NCBI RefSeq assembly: GCF_019320115.1
Contig: NC_089588.1
Coordinates: forward strand, 112,130,278-112,194,277
Length of the DNA stretch: 64,000 nucleotides
Direction of reading: 5' to 3'
Origin: Miscanthus floridulus
Taxonomy: Eukaryota > Streptophyta > Magnoliopsida > Poales > Poaceae
Below the pieces are notes generated by a model. That model made no database searches. It was not told the DNA's origin and saw only the letters and a program-made list of their open reading frames with translations. Below, in pieces: positions 57,665 through 64,000 of this stretch (within the stretch, counting starts at the first letter, position 1; every line of letters begins with the position of its first letter). Made by a program: the position numbers and the translations under genes.

Positions 57665-60515
57665 ATCAAGCGGGCACAGTAGTAAACTTCTTCTTAACGT
57701 ATATCCCTTGGTTAAGATCGCGCCATAACCATGGAGTGACCTCATCATTTAGCGGGATGCTTGGGTCTTTGTTCACTATGAAGGGTGGAATTCGGTCATC
57801 CTTTTCATAATCATGTGATATGTCTGACTTGTCTTCAATTCTGACGATGTTTCTTTTCCCTTAAAGAACTATGTGGCTCTTTGGCTCATTGATTGGGTCG
57901 TTGTTGTTTTCCCTCTCTTCGGTTTTGTAGACATGTCCTTGATATAGAACACCTGATTCACATCCTTAGCAAGGACGAATGGTTCGTCTTTGTACCCAAT
58001 ATTGTTGCGGCCATAATATGTTTGCTTATTTCCATTAGGGTCGGTGGCATCTATGCGGACACCACTGTTTTGGTTGGTGCTCCTTTTATCTTGGGCTACT
58101 GTGTAAAATGTATTCCCATTTATCTCGTACCCTTTGTATGTGAGGATATGCCACGATGGCTGCCTAGCTAATAAATATAGTTGCTCATCAATACTCTCAT
58201 CACCCTGACATTCTTTTCGCAACCAGTCGCTGAAAGTTTCCATGTACTGATGCGTAATCCAAGCTTCAGACTTCCCTGGAAACTCGGATCGGAGCAACTC
58301 TTTATGTGTCTCGATATACGGATCCACCAAGGAGGAGTTTTGTAGAACTGTGTAGTGTGCTTTATTAAAATAATTGTCCTGTGTACCAATATATGGTTTC
58401 TTCCCAAGTGTTCCCTTTCCACTTAGTCTCCCCTCGTGTCGCGATTCAGGAACACCAATTGGGTCAAGGTTGGGAATAAAGTCAACACAAAACTCAATGA
58501 CCTCTCTATTCCATAGCCCTTGGCGATGCTTCCTTCTGGCTGAGCATGGTTGTGAACATATTTCTTTAGGACTCCCATGAACCTCTCAAAGGGAAACATG
58601 TTGTGCAGGAACACAGGACCGAGAATGCTAATCTCATTGACCAGGTGAACTAGGAGGTGTGTCATGATATTAAAGAAGAAAGGAGGGAACACCAACTCAA
58701 AGCTGACAAGACATTGAACCACATCATTCTATTGTTTAGCTAGATCCATTGGATCGATTGCCTTCTGAGAAATTACATTAAGGAATGCGCATAGCTTCAC
58801 GATGGCTAGACGTACATTTGGAGGTAGAATTCCTCTTAATGCAACTGGAAGCAATTGCGTCATGAGCACGTGGTAGTCATGGGACTTTAAGTTTAGGAAT
58901 TTCTTCTCTGGCACATTTATTATACCCTTTATATTTGAGGAGAATCTAGATGGTACCTTGATGCTTGCTAGGCATTCAAACATGCTTTCCTTCTCTTCTT
59001 TGCTAAGAGTGTAGCTAGCAGGACTTAAGTAATGACATCCATCATCTGTCTTCTCTAGATGCAGGTTGTCTCATTCTTTCAAACAACGTAGGTCCTGTCA
59101 TGCTTCAAGTGTGTCCTTAGGCTTCCCATACGCACCCATGAAGCCTAGCAGGCTCACACAAAGATTCTTCGTCAGGTGCATCACGTCGATCGCGCTACGG
59201 ACCTCTAGGACTTGCCAATAGGGTAGTTGCCAAAATATGGACTTCTTCCACATGGGTGCATGATCGTCGGCGTCATTCGGAACAGGTTCACTGCCATGTG
59301 CCTTTCCAAATACTACTTTCACATCCTTGACCATATTGAATACATCCTCACCAGTTCGGTTGCCCGGCTTGGTCTAGTGGTCTACCTTACCTTTAAAATG
59401 CTTGCCTTTCTTTCTTAGGGGGTGATTCGTAGGAAGAAATCGACGATGGCCAAGGTACATGACCTTTCAACATTTTTTCAAGAATATACCTTTAATGTCA
59501 TCGAAACAGTGCGTGCATGCATTATATCCCTTGTTTGATTGTCCTAAAAGATTACTTAGAGCAGGCCAATCATTGATTGTTACGAAGAACAATACTCGTA
59601 GGTCAAAGTGCTCATGTTTGTGCTCATCCCACACACGTACACCTAGTCTATTCCACAAAAGTAGAAGTTCTTCAACTAGTGGTCTCAGGTACACATCAAT
59701 GTTGTTGCTAGGTTGCCTTGGGCCTTGAATGAGCACTGGCATCATAATAAACTTATGCTTCATGCATAACCAGGGAGGAAGGTTGTAGATACATAGAGTA
59801 ACAGGCCAAGTGCTATGACTACTACTCTGCTCCCCGAAAGGATTCATACCATTTGTACTTAAAGCAAACCTTAAGTTTCTTGCGTCATTTGCAAACTCCG
59901 GGAATTCTCTATCGATTGCTCTCCACTGGGACCCATCAGTAGGGTGTCACAACATATTGTCTACCTTACAGTCTTCTTTGTGCCATCGCAACAACTTTGC
60001 ATGGTCTTTGTTTCTGAACAGACGTTTCAAGTGTGGTATTATAGGAGCATACCACATAATCTTGGTAGGAATTTTCTTCGTGGAACGTTCGCCCTCAACA
60101 TCACCAGGGTCATCTCGCCTGATCTTATACCACGATGCATTACATATCGGGCATGCATCTAACTTCTCATACTCCTCACCACGATAGAGGATGCAGTCAT
60201 TAGGACATGCATGTATCTTCTGGATTTCTAATCCTAAAGGGCAGACTACTTGTTTTGCTTCGTATGTAGTGACGGGAAATTCGTTATCCTTCGGAAGAAT
60301 CTTCTTTTAGATTTTCAGAAACTCCCCAAATCCCTTGTCAGATACACCATTCTTTGCCTTCCATTGCAGCAATTCCAGTGTGGTACCCAACTTTTTCTGC
60401 CCCGCATCACAAGTTGGGTATAGCATTTTCTTGTGATCCTCTAGCATGCGCTCGAACTTGATCTTCTCCTTTTCACTTTTGCATTCTCTTTGTGCGTCAC
60501 GAATGGTCTGACCAA
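57665..60515 (-). pseudogene. TNP2-type transposase of C2, N-terminally deleted and broken
   Basis: The region matches C1 TNP2 from its early core (KIHACPNDC-type region near 60200) through DUF4218 (HDYHVLMTQLLPVALRG near 58880, FLHNMFPFERFMG near 58590) to DUF4216 (FYTVAQDKRSTNQN near 58100) and the stop at 57665. About 400 bp present in C1 (44122-44518), including the ATG and the transposase-associated domain, are missing at 60515. A second deletion of about 130 bp lies at 58007 in DUF4216. Further stops and shifts occur near 58425, 58725 and 59100. At about 58378 C2 keeps the CAG that became TAG in C1. Confidence 0.83.
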
Positions 60516-60618
60516 TTAAAACCTAGAACATAATTAGCTAATTATACGACATACATGCCACCACACAAGGTATTAATTTATGAAAGTCTCGCTACAATGT
60601 AGACAATCCCATCTACCA

Positions 60619-61100
60619 CTAAAAAACTAAAGCTAAAATGCACTTTAGTAGCATAAGGATTTCATGACCAATCCCAACTAAAATAGACAGATCATGCGTT
60701 TGTTCAACATCTATGGACTTCTTGTGTAGGATCACTGCCTCATCAGCCATCGTAGCTGCCTATGCAAGAGAGTTTTGCACATGTTCAACATACTCTTTCT
60801 CCCAGTACCAGCCTGAACATCTAGTGCCATCCCACTGAAATTAAAACAAAAAATTAGAACTTTAATCACAATCATCATGAAAATAAGTATAAATTAACCA
60901 TAATCATCAAATGTGATAAAATAACTCACATTGTGATCTGGACACTTGTAGAAGATACGGCCCTTGTTAGGACACTCCTTCCTCACCCGGTACTCCATCA
61001 CAATCTTCTCCTCACACTTGCTGCATGCAATGAGAGGGAGGTCCGGCCTCAGTCGCTTTGTAATCCGATGAGAGGTCGAGGACCCGGAAGCAATTGCCAT
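60619..61100 (-). pseudogene. GRF-type zinc-finger gene of C2, nonsense-broken
   Basis: Exon 1 (61100-60930) encodes MAIASGSSTSHRITKRLRPD and LIACSKCEEKIV and ends FYKCPDHN at a GTGAGT donor. Exon 2 (60834-60619) encodes WDGTRCSGWYWEKEYVEHV and then hits TAG where C1 has CAG (NSLAQAV). Both exons are otherwise colinear with C1, which supports the gene model in both copies. Confidence 0.72.
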
Positions 61101-61250
61101 CTACTCTCTATACTCATTTTTAATATAATATAAATTTCTCATTTTATAAACAAATAAAATTAAAAAACTCTAAAATTCTCTATATCTCTAAACCATGAAG
61201 TGTGCTTTGCATGCTAGAAATGAAAGTTGAATACTAGTTTTGAATAACTA

Positions 61251-64000
61251 TAGACTGTATGATCCTCTACCATCGATGACGAAGAAAGTAGTAGGCAGTG
61301 TCTTACTTCTAATCATCAATTCAATGTTAACTGCCCCTGGGTCTTAGATGCGTTGCCCCCGAAGTCTTTTAACATCATATCTGTTTCAAGCAAATCTTCT
61401 AGGCCCTTCCCAAGCTTGCGGAAGGTAGTATAAGGCACGAGATTGATTGTTGCACCTCCATCGACTAACATCTTGGTCATTGGCTTTCCATCGACAAATC
61501 CCTTCATGTATAAAGCTTTCAAGTGTCAATGCTGAGATGGCTTATCAAATATAGCTTGTTGGGACTGGAGGGCTAGCTGAGCTATTGCTTCTTCCAATTC
61601 TTCTCCATCATACTCCTCTCCATCAGATTCTTCTTGCTCATACTTGGAGGGAGCTCTGAACTCTACAGGTAGGATGAAGACCATATCAATATCAGTCGAT
61701 GGCTTGCCCTTGTCGGCTATTTGCTTGATGTGCCATGTCCTGGGTCTGTTATACTTCTAAGCCTCTAATTCTCTGTTCCTTAAGCATTGAACTCTTCTTT
61801 TCTAGCTCCTTGTCAGACCTCCTAGACACCATTTACCTTCTTGCCAATCATGCTCTTTCTCTTCATCACGATTGGCCCAATTTTGATCATGGACACGTTT
61901 GCCAGACCGATCATGAACTCCTTTATTTTTTATGCGCCAATCCATATCGTTAGATTGATAAGTCAAATGTTCATGGATGGACTAGCGATTGGATTGAGAT
62001 TGCCTGAATTCTGCATACTGATTACTGCATTCTGGACAATTGCATCTTGTAGGCAATTTTAGACCTTCATTCCAACAGTGTTGGAAGAAAGGACAACTCC
62101 AATGTAGTTTGGCTTGTTCTCTCTCATAACTTTCTTCTTCACACCGACACTCATATTCTTCTTCTTTAAGCTAGCGCTGATAGTCCTTCTCCTTCTAGCA
62201 TTGTCATTTGTTCAACAAGATTCTAGAAGTCACACGAGAGCACATAGCACTAGCTTTGGATGTCTCACCTTGTTCATATCGGCCCTTTTGCTGATCACGT
62301 TGTTGCTTGTATTCATGAACCAATTTTTGGACTTTGGGGTCAACCGACCCATCTTCTTTGGCCCTAGCCGATGTTAGGACCTTTGTCTTTCCCTTAGCCA
62401 ACTGAAACTCCACCATATGCACCCCTAGGAAAGGATGTCCATCTATGCCCATTGCTTATTTCTTGGCTAGCTAAAACTTGATCTTCCCTTGTGCGATGGC
62501 CTTCTAAATGTGTACGTCGAAGACTCTGCATTCACTAGTATTATGATTGGTAGCATTGTGAAACTTGTAGTACTTCTTTCCCTTTAATTCTTTAGCCGAA
62601 GGGATCATGTGATTGGCGGGTAATCTTAACTGTTTCTTCTCCAGCAGTAAGTCAAAGATCCTATCAGCTTTCTTGACATCGAAGTCATAGATATTCTCCT
62701 TTTCTTTCACCCATGGACAAGGTACCTGAGCCTTGCCCTATGTCCATTCAGCAGTCACGACTTCATCATCTTCATTAGAGTTTACTTCATATAGATCAAC
62801 CATAGCGCGGTACCCTTCAAATGTTTCTCCCTACATAGGGTCCAATGCTGATTCTCAAAGGCAGACACTCTCTGAACTAAGTGGGACAAACTTTCAAAGT
62901 CCTAACCATCAAACTTTTCTCTGATTAATGGAGACATCCCTTGAAGGGCCAATCTAGCCAATTGGCCATCAGATAGATTCAATGAATAGCAATGGCTCCT
63001 TACTTCTTTGAATCTCTGAATGAATTTAGAGCCTGACTCATTGTTCCTCTGCCTCATGCTTGTTAGATCCGTAATCTTCTTCTCCCCTGTTCCACTATAA
63101 AAGTATGTGTGGAACTTGTTCTCCAAATTGACTCATCCAGTGATGGAATTTGGTTCGAGCGAAGAAAACCAACTGAAGGCTGGTCCAGATAGGGACAAAG
63201 GGAAGAATCAAACTTTGTGTGCCTCGTCAACAGATGCATCTCTAAGCTGGATGAGGTAGAGGCTGATATGTTCCATGGTTGTCATCTCATCTCCGGTAAA
63301 TTTGGAGAAGTCTAGGACTCTATAGCGTGTAGGGAGTTGTACAATATCATACCAAGCTGAGTATGGACGTTGGTAAGAGCCAACTTGTCCTTTGGGCTTT
63401 AGACCAAATTGGCTCTGCTTCATAGCAACTATTCTACTAGCAAATTCATTAGCAACCATGCCAATGGCTTCTTGTCTCGGCTGTCCTTGGGTCTGGGCTT
63501 GAGATCCTTATACTTGAACTTATTGACCCTGAGTCGGAGGCTGTTGTCCTTGAACCTAAAGCTATTGTCCTTGAGCTTGAAGCTTTGCAGTTATAAGGAT
63601 TCTAATACCCAGGGTGTGGCATCATCTCATATGTGCTGGCATCAGAAACTAGATGATACCCTTCTCAATAGTTGATCTGATCATTGTGAGTAGTGTATCC
63701 TTGTAACCGACTATTGTAGTAGGCTGGATTAATGTCTCTGGTGATCCATGACACTGATGGAGCGATTCTATAGGTCGATAGAGGCGTCTGATTGGAAGTA
63801 CTAAACCTCCCCTGAGCCGACCATTGCACAACCTATTGAGTGGTCAGCAAGGTTGGCTGCTAGACTGAATATGCTTGAGTCTATCCAGTTAGAAGTTGGG
63901 CTGTCTGAGTAACAGGAGCACTTGGATATTACTGAGCTGGTGATTGCCCCTCTGTCACTTGACCTTGACCTTGCCCCCTGCTGCTAGCAGGAGTTGTACT
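61251..64000 (-). mobile_element. Ty3-type retrotransposon fragment, gag to protease, truncated within pol
   Basis: Read on the minus strand, a Gln-rich gag N terminus (63950-63480) leads to the capsid core (LDFSKFTGDEMTTMEHISLY near 63300; ENKFHTYFYSGTGEKKITDL near 63100; LSDGQLARLALQGMSPLIR near 62960). A zinc-knuckle-like stretch follows (YYKFHNATNHNTSECRVFDV near 62560), then MGIDGHPF near 62440. The protease carries KMLVDGGATINLVPYTTFRK near 61450 and continues toward FFVIDGRGSYSL, where the sequence stops at the C2 junction. RT and integrase are absent. Several stops, mainly TAG, interrupt the frame. Confidence 0.82.

Larger units (their letters stand above)
51426..61250 (-). mobile_element. 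C2: CACTA transposon, sister of C1, truncated at its gene-start side
   Basis: It starts CACTAGTACAGAAACAAGC and follows C1 block for block: left array (51450-51660), ULP1 exons, Transposase_24, promoter block at 57005-57175, TNP2, GRF gene. Similarity ends at TTTTGAATAAC near 61248, about 600 bp before the expected right end. C2 lacks the C1 480-bp repeats and has deletions in TNP2 and in the proline-rich linker. No target duplication can be checked. Confidence 0.88.

Overview
This window is repeat-dense plant nuclear DNA, almost certainly from a grass and most likely a panicoid such as the sorghum/sugarcane/Miscanthus group. The reasons are three grass-type CACTA (En/Spm) DNA transposon families, recognisable by their subterminal motifs (CACTGCCGGTT, TTTAGTCCCGGTTGG, TTTGCCGAGTG), a Tat-lineage Ty3 retrotransposon with a second RNase H, and a Stowaway MITE. 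I see no intact host gene. Host-like sequence is limited to exon fragments.

Layout. (1) 1-13688 plus 29983-30021 is the downstream part of a Tat-lineage Ty3 element: gag, protease, reverse transcriptase, two RNase H domains, integrase, an antisense 'gypsy type transposon' gene with its own TATA box, then the 3' LTR. A 1.8-kb TG...CA element sits inside it at 6811-8602. (2) 13689-29979 is a 16.3-kb CACTA element (called E1 here) that split the 3' LTR and is flanked by the 3-bp duplication TGG. It carries a TNP2 transposase, an unknown multi-exon gene, an antisense charged-coil gene, an intact small RNase H1-type hybrid-binding/viroplasmin protein with a membrane tail, and a Transposase_24-ULP1 protease fusion. 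(3) 30022-32473 is a mosaic of LTR-like sequence and host-like exons. (4) 32474-33761 plus 45840-46305 is copy A of a second CACTA family that captured part of a calcineurin B-like (CBL) gene. It is split by a 12.1-kb CACTA of a third family, C1 (33762-45839, duplication AAA). (5) 46306-48982 is gene-poor and holds a Stowaway MITE. (6) 49011-51425 is copy B of the second family. It shows the unoccupied C1 target site and retains three CBL exons. (7) 51426-61250 is C2, a sister of C1, cut off at a junction with (8) a minus-strand Ty3 gag-protease fragment, 61251-64000.

Working logic. E1, C1 and C2 follow one plan: a TNP2 transposase unit, a small nucleic-acid-binding protein with a hydrophobic C-terminal tail (hybrid-binding domain in E1, GRF zinc finger in C1/C2), and a Transposase_24/ULP1 gene. 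Internal blocks of each family's own subterminal repeats lie 8-11 bp upstream of a TATA box in front of several of these genes, so the transposase-binding repeats and the promoters look like one module. In E1 the repeat blocks are also accompanied by tRNA-like sequences with A box, B box and T-run. Most coding regions are broken by stop codons explicable by C-to-T (or G-to-A) changes, mainly TAG where CAG or TGG is expected, as expected for heavily methylated transposons. The small hybrid-binding gene of E1 is the clear exception: it is uninterrupted.
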